Positions 37,910 to 45,712 of a DNA stretch of 64,000 bases are shown piece after piece. Source of the DNA: Gammaproteobacteria bacterium (lineage in GTDB: Bacteria; Pseudomonadota; Gammaproteobacteria; JASBUN01). The stretch covers positions 50,163-114,162 of the forward strand of contig JASBUN010000016.1 of NCBI GenBank assembly GCA_030147845.1. The letters run 5' to 3'. Positions within the stretch are counted from its first letter, which is position 1; each line of letters begins with the position of its first letter. Both the position numbers and the translations under genes were made by a program. A model generated the notes under the pieces. It had not been told where the DNA came from. It was given only the letters and a program-made list of their open reading frames with translations, and searched no databases.

Positions 37910-37925
37910 GTATGATCCCCTTGTG

Positions 37926-37955
37926 ATTAATACATATCCGGTACATGTTATTAAT
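37926..37955. promoter_or_regulatory. Imperfect dyad in the dsrA-LysR intergenic region
   Basis: ATTAATACAT (37926-37935) and ATGTTATTAAT (37945-37955) are inverted repeats that differ by one inserted base, around a nine-base centre. The site is 16 bases before the dsrA start codon on the minus strand. Long AT-rich dyads between divergent LysR and target genes are typical LysR operators, so it is a candidate control site for dsrA and the regulator itself. Confidence 0.6.
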
Positions 37956-38035
37956 AGCAGCAATAGAAGGCCGGCCGAATATTCCCCAAGGGATAAAATT
38001 CGAATCAATTTGTTTGTGTGTCGAAAGTCCTGGTT

Positions 38036-38962
38036 ATGGAACTACGCCAACTCCGTTATTTGCTCGCTCTGGCTGAAACAGGCCATGTCGGCAAGGCCGC
38101 CGACCTTGTGCACATAACCCAGCCCGGCCTATCCCAACAGATTCGCAAGCTTGAGGATGAGCTGGGCATAAGGCTCATCGAACGCAGCCGATCCGGCATC
38201 GAGTTGTCGCCGGCCGGCCGTGTGTTACTGCCCTTTGCGCGTGCCGTGTTAAGGCAGATACAGGACGCGCGCGCGGCGCTGACCGATTTAGACCGCACCA
38301 TTCGCGGGCCGGTCGTCATCGGTACGCTGCAGGCCATTAATATAGGTCTGCTGCCAAAAGCCATCGCCCGGTTGGTGGATGCGAATAACGATGTTCAGGT
38401 CCAAGCGGTGGAATTAGCCGCGATTGAAATCGAGAGCGGCTTACAGGAAGGACGCTTGGATTTGGGCGTCGGATTTTTGCCGGTAACGCAAAATCCTGAC
38501 GGCTTTTCCACCGAGCATCTGTTTCAGGAACATTTGGTGCTGGTGGTACGACGCCAGCATGTACTGGCGAATTGCGAATATCTACCGATTATGCGGCTCA
38601 CCGAATTGCCGCTGGCCTTGTTGCCACCACGGTTTCAAGTTCGACGTATTCTTGACGAGGCGGCACGCGTTGCAGGAATCGGCCCGCAAGTGGTGGTGCA
38701 GATGGATAACGTGCACAGTCTGCTGGAACTGGTGCGTGCCTCTGATCTGGGCACCGTTTTACCGGCAATGGCGGCGCCGGAAAGCAGTCGTACGTTGTGC
38801 TGCATTCCGTTACGCGATCCGGTGCCATCCTGCTCGGTCGGCCTGATCTGGCGGCGTCATGGGTTTCGCAGCCTGGCCAGCCGTGCGCTGGCGGCCGAGC
38901 TGCGAACGCTAAGTTCGTGCTACTGCTCACCGGAGACCGCGGCCACAGACAACTTGCCGTAG
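38036..38962 (+). CDS. LysR-family regulator divergent from dsrA
   Basis: LysR regulator of 308 residues: winged helix-turn-helix (ELRQLRYLLALAETGHVGKAADLVHITQPGLSQQIRKLEDELG features) and an effector-binding domain (GPVVIGTLQAINIGLLPKAI, LDLGVGFLP). It resembles the CynR/CysB-like branch with small-anion effectors, but the ligand is not known. The ATG at 38036 is preferred to a GTG at 38018. Position back to back with dsrA suggests it controls the sulfur cluster. Its stop lies 39 bases from the convergent histidine kinase gene. Confidence 0.9.
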   Translation: MELRQLRYLLALAETGHVGKAADLVHITQPGLSQQIRKLEDELGIRLIERSRSGIELSPAGRVLLPFARAVLRQIQDARAALTDLDRTIRGPVVIGTLQAINIGLLPKAIARLVDANNDVQVQAVELAAIEIESGLQEGRLDLGVGFLPVTQNPDGFSTEHLFQEHLVLVVRRQHVLANCEYLPIMRLTELPLALLPPRFQVRRILDEAARVAGIGPQVVVQMDNVHSLLELVRASDLGTVLPAMAAPESSRTLCCIPLRDPVPSCSVGLIWRRHGFRSLASRALAAELRTLSSCYCSPETAATDNLP

Positions 38963-39001
38963 ACAGAAGTCAGCGACGAGCGGCGGGAAGATGTATCCAT
39001 T

Positions 39002-40402
39002 TCAAGCACGATTGAATTGGAGTCCAACGCGCAGCCCGGGGGCATTGTCAGAGAGCGTTAAACTGGCGCTGTGGAGTTCTGCTATGGCCGCCACGAGACT
39101 CATGCCAAGGCCGCTGCCCGGTGTCGAGCGACTCGACTCGAGGCGATAAAATCGCTGTCGCACCTTGTCACGCGCATGTTCAGGGATACCCGGACCATTG
39201 TCGGCAACCGCGACTTCCACCGCGTGCGCGTGCCCCTGCAACGTGACTTCTATGTGGCTACCTTTGGGGGTGTGACGCAGCGAATTTTCGATCAAATTGG
39301 CAAACAACTGTACGAGTAAGTCGCGGTCCCCGCGTATCTGAATTCCTGCTTCAATCTTGCCGGTTAGTCGATAGCCGTCCTCTTCCGCAACCGGCTCGTA
39401 AACCTCCAGCACAGTATCCAGAATGGCGGCCAGATCTACGGTGGCGAAGCGCGCGCGCCGGCTTCCCGATTCAATTTGCGCGATTCGCAATAAGGCGCCG
39501 AAGGTTTGCAGAATTTCATCGGTTTCCTCGATGGCCGTGTCTACTGCCTGTTGATAGGCCTCGACCGTGGCCGCGTTACGACGTGCGCTATCGAGCTTTT
39601 GGCGCAAGCGTCCAAGAGGGGTACGTAAATCATGCGCGATATCATTGGTCACCTGTCGCATGCCTTCCATGAGCGCTTCAATGCGTTCCAACATGCGATT
39701 GAGATGATCGGTCAGTACATCGAACTCGTCGCCGGTACCGCGTGTCGGAATCCGATGCGTCAGATTGCCTTGGACGATTTCGCCGGCAACGCGGTTGATG
39801 GCGTCGATTTGATGGAGCGTGCGCCGGCCCATGATGGCGCCGCCAATTCCCGATAGCAGTAGCGTTACCGCGGAAACCCAGAAGAAAGCACTGAAAAGGA
39901 GTTCCCTCAACTCGTCGAGTTGGTGCGCATCCTGGCCGACGAACAGATAGTCGCCGTTTTCCAAATTCAACCCACGGCCGAGTACGATATGGCTGTCTTC
40001 CGACTCATTCGATTCCTGTTGCGGCGAGGGTCCAGGTAACTGCAATTCCGCCCAACCGATCTGAATATCGGCCGCAGGCAGCGTCAAGTTGCCGGCAATA
40101 ACGTTTCCTTTTGCGTCCAACAATACAAAGCGGGAGGTGTTGCCAGGTGTCGCATGTAGGCGGTCTTCGATTGCACGGCGTAAGCCGCCAATGCCTTCTT
40201 GATGATAACTGGCATGTAATGATTGAATATCAGCAGTGATGACATCGCGCAGTTGCTTTTCCATGTAGCCGGCAGTCTGCCAGTAGACCACCCCCAACAG
40301 CACGAGCACTGATAGGGTGAATAGTACCGTGTAAAGCAGCCCGGTACGGAAACCCGAGCTGCGTAGCAGTCTATTCCGGCTCACGCAGGCAATATCCGGC
40401 AC
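39002..40402 (-). CDS. Sensor histidine kinase of an OmpR-type two-component system
   Basis: Inner-membrane kinase of 466 residues. Helices at about 20-41 and 168-190 enclose a periplasmic domain of some 125 residues with an acidic segment (QQESNESEDSH). HAMP (about 190-240) precedes the H-box NDIAHDLRTPLGRL (H257) and the ATPase (NLIENSLRHT, DNGPGIPE, GSGLGMSLV). The start is a GTG at 40402 inside the response regulator gene; a GTG at 40384 is equally possible. The gene overlaps the regulator by up to 32 bases. A PmrA-like box upstream of the pair and the nearby PepSY and arn genes suggest a PmrB/QseC-like envelope sensor, as inference. Confidence 0.9.
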   Translation of the reverse strand: MPDIACVSRNRLLRSSGFRTGLLYTVLFTLSVLVLLGVVYWQTAGYMEKQLRDVITADIQSLHASYHQEGIGGLRRAIEDRLHATPGNTSRFVLLDAKGNVIAGNLTLPAADIQIGWAELQLPGPSPQQESNESEDSHIVLGRGLNLENGDYLFVGQDAHQLDELRELLFSAFFWVSAVTLLLSGIGGAIMGRRTLHQIDAINRVAGEIVQGNLTHRIPTRGTGDEFDVLTDHLNRMLERIEALMEGMRQVTNDIAHDLRTPLGRLRQKLDSARRNAATVEAYQQAVDTAIEETDEILQTFGALLRIAQIESGSRRARFATVDLAAILDTVLEVYEPVAEEDGYRLTGKIEAGIQIRGDRDLLVQLFANLIENSLRHTPKGSHIEVTLQGHAHAVEVAVADNGPGIPEHARDKVRQRFYRLESSRSTPGSGLGMSLVAAIAELHSASLTLSDNAPGLRVGLQFNRA

Positions 40403-41048
40403 CGCGTACGGTATGAATTAATTCCGGTGAAAATTCGCGGTCGATCTTCATACGCAAGCGACTGATATGCGTCTCGACTACGCTGGTTTTCGGGTCGAAG
40501 TGGAACTCCCATACGCTTTCCAGCAGCATGGTGCGCGTAACCACTTCGCCGGCGTGCCGCATAAGATATTCAAGCAGGCGAAACTCGCGCGGCTGTAGAT
40601 CGATCTTGCGTCCTTGTCGGCGTACCCGTCGCGCTATCAAGTCCATCTCCAGATCGACCACGGTCAATTTGGTTGGTTCATCGGTTACCGGTGGGCGACG
40701 CCCGAGCGCCTGTACCCTCGCCGCTAATTCAGCGAAAGCAAACGGCTTCACCAGATAGTCATCGCCGCCGGCTTCCAGACCTTCGACACGATCATCGACG
40801 CCGCCAAGCGTGGTCAGAAATAACACCGGTGTGGTCAGGCCGGCGCCGCGCAACGTCTTCACCACTGACAATCCGTCCAAGCCGGGTAACATACGGTCGA
40901 CAACAAGTAGATCGTAGCTCTGTTCAGTGCCCAGGAACAGGCCGTCGCGCCCGGTCGCGGCGACGTCCGTGGTATGTCCACGTTCGCGCAGACCGGTGGC
41001 GATATAGTCGGCCGTCTCTTGATCGTCTTCGATAATAAGGATTTTCAT
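40371..41048 (-). CDS. OmpR/PmrA-type response regulator
   Basis: Regulator of 225 residues: receiver (IIEDDQETADYIATGL, phosphoacceptor Asp in DLLVVDRMLPGLDG, Lys in LVKPFAF) and an OmpR-type winged helix (LQPREFRLLEYLMRHAGEVVTRTMLLESVWEF, THISRLRMKID, IHTVRGAGYCL). The ATG at 41048 has AAGGA upstream. It is first in the pair. The sequence alone fits several OmpR subfamilies (PmrA, QseB, CusR, IrlR); a PmrA-like box 168 bases upstream supports a PmrA-like role controlling lipid A modification. Confidence 0.92.
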   Translation of the reverse strand: MKILIIEDDQETADYIATGLRERGHTTDVAATGRDGLFLGTEQSYDLLVVDRMLPGLDGLSVVKTLRGAGLTTPVLFLTTLGGVDDRVEGLEAGGDDYLVKPFAFAELAARVQALGRRPPVTDEPTKLTVVDLEMDLIARRVRRQGRKIDLQPREFRLLEYLMRHAGEVVTRTMLLESVWEFHFDPKTSVVETHISRLRMKIDREFSPELIHTVRGAGYCLREPE

Positions 41049-41117
41049 CGCAATCCTTGACCTCGTTGTACCTGGGAGTAACCCGGATGCGCCCGGCGAT
41101 GCCCGTCTCCAGCACAT

Positions 41118-41732
41118 GAAATTTTACCGTCTGACTTGGACATTTCGCACATCCACATCACGCTCGATCATGTTATTGCGTGTGCTTGATATTACGTAGC
41201 AATCTACTACTTTAACTTGGAGTTCACTTAATTGTCGCCCAGTAGTTGCGGTATCCGGGGTCGCATATGTCATCGACAGTGGTGCGTCGCCTCTAATGTG
41301 TTGCTCGTTGGCTATCGGGCAACGGCGCACTTGCACCCAAGACAGGATGCCACAAATAGGAATACACGCAGCATGCCAAAAGTTTACGAAACCGTAACCG
41401 ATTGTCGATATCGCCTTCAACTTCGCCCTGCCGCACTAAATTTGGAGCCGCTATCGCCCACCGATCCGACGTCGAAGATACACAATGGAGCCCGTTTAGC
41501 CGAATGCTATAGGCAGCACTGACTATACTAACGCGCATACTGCGCCTGCCCTTCGTAACCAATGGTCGGCGTAATCGCCATAGTGTTCCGCAGCCGCTTA
41601 GGTGAGCGGCGTCAGACGAATCTGCTCAATTGACGCGGATCTGGCGGCACGGGGGGTCGAGACGCGAACGAATCGTCTACGGCCAACGAATTTAACCCGG
41701 GTATGAACGACCCACATTTGGAGCGAAATGCC
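41118..41732. other. Divergent intergenic region between response regulator and PPK2 genes
   Basis: More than 600 bases without a convincing gene. It contains the PmrA-like box (41216-41232) and a dyad TTACG-AAAC-CGTAA (41384-41397) that recurs upstream of arnT. A copy of ATTTGGAGCCGC near 41440 also recurs just before arnT. The rest holds only featureless short frames. Confidence 0.5.
41216..41232 (+). promoter_or_regulatory. PmrA-box-like site
   Basis: CTTGGAGTTCACTTAAT agrees with the enterobacterial PmrA box CTTAAKGTTCACTTAAT at 14 of 17 positions, with the right-hand 11 bases identical; only the first half-site is degenerate. It lies 168 bases upstream of the response regulator gene of a two-component system, 2.4 kb from the arn operon. 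Confidence 0.55.
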
Positions 41733-42530
41733 ATGTCAAAACCGCCTACCGCCGCGGCCTATCCTAAAGCCCCTAGTAAGAAAGACTACAAACGCGAGCT
41801 GCACGATCTGCAGGTCGAGCTGGTTAAATTTCAGAAACATCTGATCGCCCATGATGACCGCGTACTGGTGCTCTTTGAAGGTCGCGATTCAGGCGGTAAA
41901 GATGGCACCATCAAGCGCATCATCCAGCATCTTTCACCGCGCGAAACCCGGGTGGTGGCCTTGGGTAAGCCCTCGGATCGCGATCGTTCGTCATGGTATT
42001 TTCAACGCTATGTACCCCATCTGCCGGCAGCGCAGGAGATGGTCTTGTTCAACCGTAGCTGGTACAACCGCGCCGGTGTCGAACGGGTCATGGGTTTCTG
42101 CACCGAGGCGGAGTGCGAGGAATTCATTTTAACCGTGCCGGCCTTCGAACAAATGTTGTTCGGCTCGGGTATCCAGCTATTTAAGTACTATCTCGATATC
42201 AGCAAAAAAGAGCAAAAAAAGCGCTTGGCGGCGCGGCGCGAAGATCCGCTTACACAATGGAAAATGAGTCCAATCGACGCCGTTGCGCAAAAGCACTGGG
42301 ATGACTATAGCCGCGCACGCAACGACATGTTTGCACGTACCCATACGCCGATGACGCCGTGGACCGTCGTGCGTGCAGATGATAAGAAGCTCGCCCGGCT
42401 CAGTGTCATCAAAGATTTGCTCACGCGCCTGGACTACAAAGACAAGGATCACGAGCTAACCCGCCCGAATCCGGATATTGCCTTCACCTACGCCGATGAG
42501 TATCTCGACAACGGCATGATCGCCGCGTAG
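41733..42530 (+). CDS. ppk2: Polyphosphate kinase 2 family protein
   Basis: Cytoplasmic PPK2 of 265 residues, transferring phosphate between polyphosphate and nucleoside di- or monophosphates. The Walker A motif is FEGRDSGGKDG (about 48-58), DRDRSSWYFQRYVPHLPAAQEMVLFNRSWYNRAGVERVMGF carries the Walker B and lid regions, and KYYLDISKKEQKKRLAARREDPLTQWKMSPID is the lid helix region typical of single-domain class I PPK2. The ATG at 41733 is chosen for the GGAG nine bases upstream; an ATG at 41703 has none. Monocistronic by layout. Direction (ADP or GDP phosphorylation) is not certain. Confidence 0.93.
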   Translation: MSKPPTAAAYPKAPSKKDYKRELHDLQVELVKFQKHLIAHDDRVLVLFEGRDSGGKDGTIKRIIQHLSPRETRVVALGKPSDRDRSSWYFQRYVPHLPAAQEMVLFNRSWYNRAGVERVMGFCTEAECEEFILTVPAFEQMLFGSGIQLFKYYLDISKKEQKKRLAARREDPLTQWKMSPIDAVAQKHWDDYSRARNDMFARTHTPMTPWTVVRADDKKLARLSVIKDLLTRLDYKDKDHELTRPNPDIAFTYADEYLDNGMIAA

Positions 42531-42736
42531 TTCGACTCAGGAATACCGCCGCTATCGGCGGCCGATGGCCGCACTACCACGGCGACGGTTGTGCTTTTGC
42601 CGGCACCGTGGCGCCCCGGCAAGCCATAAATCGCTCTTTCGTCCAAGCTGGGCTGACGTCGCGTAGCACTTCAGCGGCGCCGCGTTGGAGCCGTAGGTGT
42701 TGCAGGCCGATCAGCATATCCCCCGCACATGGCGGC

Positions 42737-42761
42737 GGGGCGGGCTTCCTGCTCCCGCCCC
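42737..42761. terminator. GC-rich hairpin between convergent PPK2 and PepSY genes
   Basis: Perfect eight-base stem GGGGCGGG / CCCGCCCC with a nine-base loop, overlapping a smaller stem CCCCGC / GCGGGG on its left. It is downstream of both converging genes. No T-run. Confidence 0.45.
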
Positions 42762-42775
42762 ACCGCCGGTATGGC

Positions 42776-43168
42776 TTAGTCGTGATGCCCATCTTCCTGC
42801 TCGGGCGCGGATTTCCCATGTTGGTCCTGATGCTCGTGTTCGGAGCGCGCTTCCTGCGCCTCGGCCCGGTGACTCTCGACGCTGTTTTCCAGCACCTTTC
42901 CGGACTTCGCGTCTATTCCCACTTCGCGCAGCCCATGCCGAGTCTGGATGTCGAAGGAATAGCGCAAACCTGAACCGCCGCCTTCCTTCTCCAGTTCAGC
43001 GTCCTTGATCTTCCCGGGGGCGATTTGTAGTGCCTGCGCGCGAGCCTGTGGCATGGTAATATTGGCTTCCTTGGCATATTTGGCGCCGTCATAAGCAAAC
43101 GCGGTCAGCGTAGCACCGCACAATAAGCTCGCGCCGAGTAATGCGGTAACGGAGGATTTGACTTTCAT
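42776..43168 (-). CDS. PepSY-domain protein with a His/Asp/Glu-rich tail
   Basis: Exported protein of 130 residues. A Sec signal (cleavage near AFA/Y, residue 25) leads into a PepSY domain (ITMPQARAQALQIAPGKIKDAELEKEGGGSGLRYSFDIQT, HGLREVGIDAKSGKVLENSVE). The last 25 residues are rich in His, Glu, Asp and Gln (EHEHQDQHGK, EDGHHD), a likely metal-binding tail. AGGAG lies upstream of the ATG. PepSY proteins often accompany two-component systems that sense cations or peptides, and such a system lies 1.7 kb away; regulation by it is inferred. Confidence 0.85.
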   Translation of the reverse strand: MKVKSSVTALLGASLLCGATLTAFAYDGAKYAKEANITMPQARAQALQIAPGKIKDAELEKEGGGSGLRYSFDIQTRHGLREVGIDAKSGKVLENSVESHRAEAQEARSEHEHQDQHGKSAPEQEDGHHD

Positions 43169-43612
43169 GGCAGTCTCCTAGTTGAAATTTCGATCCGCGC
43201 GTCGAACGGCGGGGATCGCTCGATTCGCCCAATTGCGAGTCTTGCGATAGAAGATCGCACATACTGGCTTGGGAGCAGTTGGCCAAAATCGTACTAATCG
43301 GTAATGTGCCGGGCGTCGGGCGAACTTTATATTAGACCACCATTTGGCTATGCCGCCGCTCACCGGCAATGGCGCGGCACCTATAGGCGAGTATGACACC
43401 GATGGAGAAGTTGCCGATATTTCCGTATCTTACGAAATCGTAAGCACGATATGCTTGCTAGCAATAGGCGCTGCCACCGATATTGGCGCAACTCTCTAGT
43501 CCGAACGGATCGGATAGTGCAGCGATGACCCATATTACCTTTGCCATCATCCACGGCGGTCATTTTCGACCGCAATACTTCATGTCGACAGCACATATTT
43601 GGAGCCGCAATA
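43169..43612. other. Divergent region upstream of the arn operon
   Basis: About 440 bases without a supported gene. A perfect dyad CTTACGA-AA-TCGTAAG (43429-43444) lies 170 bases before the arnT start; its core TTACG-AAAT-CGTAA matches the dyad at 41384-41397 except for one central base. No good PmrA or Pho box seen here. Confidence 0.5.
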
Positions 43613-45340
43613 ATGTCACTTGATGTCAGCACTGCCGTTACGCCTCGTGCCAACAATGTGAGCGCCGGAGGTTGGTGGCGCGATCTCGCGCTGCTGGCGG
43701 TATTGTCGGCGATTCTTTTCGGAGCGACGCTTGGGCAGCGTGCGCTGTGGGAGCCCGACGAAGGCCGTTACGCCGAAATACCGCGCGAAATGTTGGTCAC
43801 CGGCGACTACGTCACGCCGCGGCTCGACGGCGTTAAATATTTCGAGAAGCCGCCGCTGATGTACTGGCTCACCGCCGCCTCCATACGCGTGTTTGGATAC
43901 AGCCAAACGGCGGTACGATTGTGGCCGGCATTGTTTGCGGTATTCGGCTGTTTGGCAGCTTATGTGGCTGGGCGCAGCCTGTACGACCGTAAGACCGGGC
44001 TGCTGGCGGCGGCCGTATTGGCTACCTCTCTACTGTATTTTTTCCTCGCCGAAATTTTGATTTTGGATATGGCCGTATCGGTGCTGCTCAGCATCGCATT
44101 ATTTGCCTTTTTGCTGGGCGTGCGCCTGCCGGGGCGCGCCGGGCGCCGCTATCTGATGGTTTTTTACGTGGCCGCGGCACTCGCGCTCCTGACCAAGGGG
44201 CTGGTCGGTATCGTGATCCCCGGGCTGGTGATCGGCCTATGGATGCTGGTCACCAACAACTGGTCGACCATTTTGCGCATGCGCTTGCCGCTTGGATTGC
44301 TCGTCTTTCTGGTCATCTCCGCGCCGTGGCACATACTGGTCAGTATGACCAATCCGGAGTTCCTCTATTTCTATTTCATACACGAACATTTTCTACGTTA
44401 CGCAACCATGGAAGCCGGCCGTTACCAGCCGGTTTGGTTTTTTTTGCCTATTTTGGCATTAGGCTTGTTCCCGTGGGTTGGTTTTGTGCCACAAAGCATT
44501 CGCTTTGCTCTGCCGCGCTCATGGGCGCAGCGCGACGGCTCGCAAACCGAAATATTTCTTCTGATTTGGGCGGTCGCGATCACCCTGTTCTACTCCTTTT
44601 CGAAGTCCAAGCTGATCCCCTATATTCTTCCCGTTCTGCCGCCACTGGCGCTGCTGCTCGGCCATTGGCTGGCCACTGTGTGGGATCAGGCGCAGATTCG
44701 GCGTCTCAAGCCGGGGCTGTACACACTGCTGATCATCAGCTTGATCTTGGCGGTACTGCTGTTATTGTTGCCCACGGGCATCATCAAGGGCGCGTCGACC
44801 CGAGCCGCCGTCGCCGGACTCGGCCACTATTTATACTTGATCGCCGGTGTTCTGGTGCTGCTCGGCCTGGTACCGGTATTGCTCATGTGCCGCGGAACCG
44901 TGCCCGGTGTCATTACCGCTACGATCGTCTGCATGGCCCTGTTTTTGTCGACCTCTTCGTTCAGCTTAAAGGGCATGGATCCACAACGTTCGGTCAAACC
45001 GATTGCCCAGATTCTGAAGCAACAACTGCGACCGCAAGACCGGGTAGTCGCCTTCCATGCCTATCCGCAAGCGCTACCGTATTACCTGCGTCGTCGGATC
45101 ACCATTGCCGGCTGGCGCGGTGAGCTTCAATTTGGCGCCAAACACCAAGACACGCGCCATATACTGATTGACGATACTGAATTGATTAAGCTGTGGAACA
45201 GCGCCACGCGCGTCTACGTGGTCATGCGTAGCGATGCGAGTAACGAATCAGAATTGAAGCGGTTGGTCCACGACCGTTACCGGCGCATCGCCCGTATCGG
45301 TCGTTATACCTTGGCAACCAACTGGGGGGTGGCACCATGA
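43613..45340 (+). CDS. arnT: Lipid A Ara4N transferase (GT39/GT83), ArnT
   Basis: Inner-membrane glycosyltransferase of 575 residues that moves 4-amino-4-deoxy-L-arabinose from undecaprenyl phosphate to lipid A on the periplasmic side, lowering its negative charge. The first periplasmic loop carries WEPDEGRYAEIPREML (D49/E50) and FEKPPLMYWLTAASIRVFG, the ArnT/PMT catalytic region; about twelve helices follow. The ATG at 43613 has GGAG eight bases upstream; an in-frame reading from 43541 is not supported. It heads the arn genes, with four-base overlap into the next gene. The start of the operon with arnT rather than arnB is unusual compared with E. coli. Confidence 0.92.
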   Translation: MSLDVSTAVTPRANNVSAGGWWRDLALLAVLSAILFGATLGQRALWEPDEGRYAEIPREMLVTGDYVTPRLDGVKYFEKPPLMYWLTAASIRVFGYSQTAVRLWPALFAVFGCLAAYVAGRSLYDRKTGLLAAAVLATSLLYFFLAEILILDMAVSVLLSIALFAFLLGVRLPGRAGRRYLMVFYVAAALALLTKGLVGIVIPGLVIGLWMLVTNNWSTILRMRLPLGLLVFLVISAPWHILVSMTNPEFLYFYFIHEHFLRYATMEAGRYQPVWFFLPILALGLFPWVGFVPQSIRFALPRSWAQRDGSQTEIFLLIWAVAITLFYSFSKSKLIPYILPVLPPLALLLGHWLATVWDQAQIRRLKPGLYTLLIISLILAVLLLLLPTGIIKGASTRAAVAGLGHYLYLIAGVLVLLGLVPVLLMCRGTVPGVITATIVCMALFLSTSSFSLKGMDPQRSVKPIAQILKQQLRPQDRVVAFHAYPQALPYYLRRRITIAGWRGELQFGAKHQDTRHILIDDTELIKLWNSATRVYVVMRSDASNESELKRLVHDRYRRIARIGRYTLATNWGVAP

Positions 45341-45702
45341 ATTATCTACCTCTTATTATGCTCGCCGTGTTGCTCAATGCGACGGCGCAACTGTTGCTCA
45401 AGAATGGCATGCTGCGCATCGGCTACTTCACGTTTTCCTGGAACAACATCGGCCCCATCGGTTGGCAATTGGCAACCTCGCCGTCGGTATTGGCGGGACT
45501 CTTTGCCTATGCCATCAGTGTCGTCGTGTGGTTGCTGGTGCTGTCACGCGTGGACGTCAGCTATGCCTATCCGTTGTTGAGCGTCGGCTACATTGTCAAC
45601 GCCATCGGCGGCTATTACTTGTTTCATGAAGATGTGTCACTGACGAGGATCAGCGGAATCTTGATCATCATCGCCGGTGTCTACCTTGTGAGCCGCAGCT
45701 GA
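45337..45702 (+). CDS. SMR/EamA-type small transporter, ArnE/ArnF-like flippase subunit
   Basis: Four-helix membrane protein of 121 residues (NYLPLIMLAVLLNATAQLLLKNGML, AYAISVVVWLLVLSRVDVSYAYPLLSVGY, ISGILIIIAGVYLVSRS) of the small multidrug-resistance fold. In enterobacteria ArnE and ArnF form the flippase for undecaprenyl-Ara4N; here a single gene lies between arnT and arnB, so a homodimer is inferred. It overlaps arnT by four bases and is 10 bases before arnB. Confidence 0.88.
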   Translation: MNYLPLIMLAVLLNATAQLLLKNGMLRIGYFTFSWNNIGPIGWQLATSPSVLAGLFAYAISVVVWLLVLSRVDVSYAYPLLSVGYIVNAIGGYYLFHEDVSLTRISGILIIIAGVYLVSRS

Positions 45703-45712
45703 GGTAAACGGG

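Noticed and set aside
39002..41048. Naming the two-component pair pmrAB
   Set aside because: Context and a PmrA-like box support it, but the sequences by eye fit several OmpR-type pairs, so no symbol was given.
44239..45123. 294-codon plus-strand frame
   Set aside because: Alternative frame inside arnT; no ribosome site, no family features.
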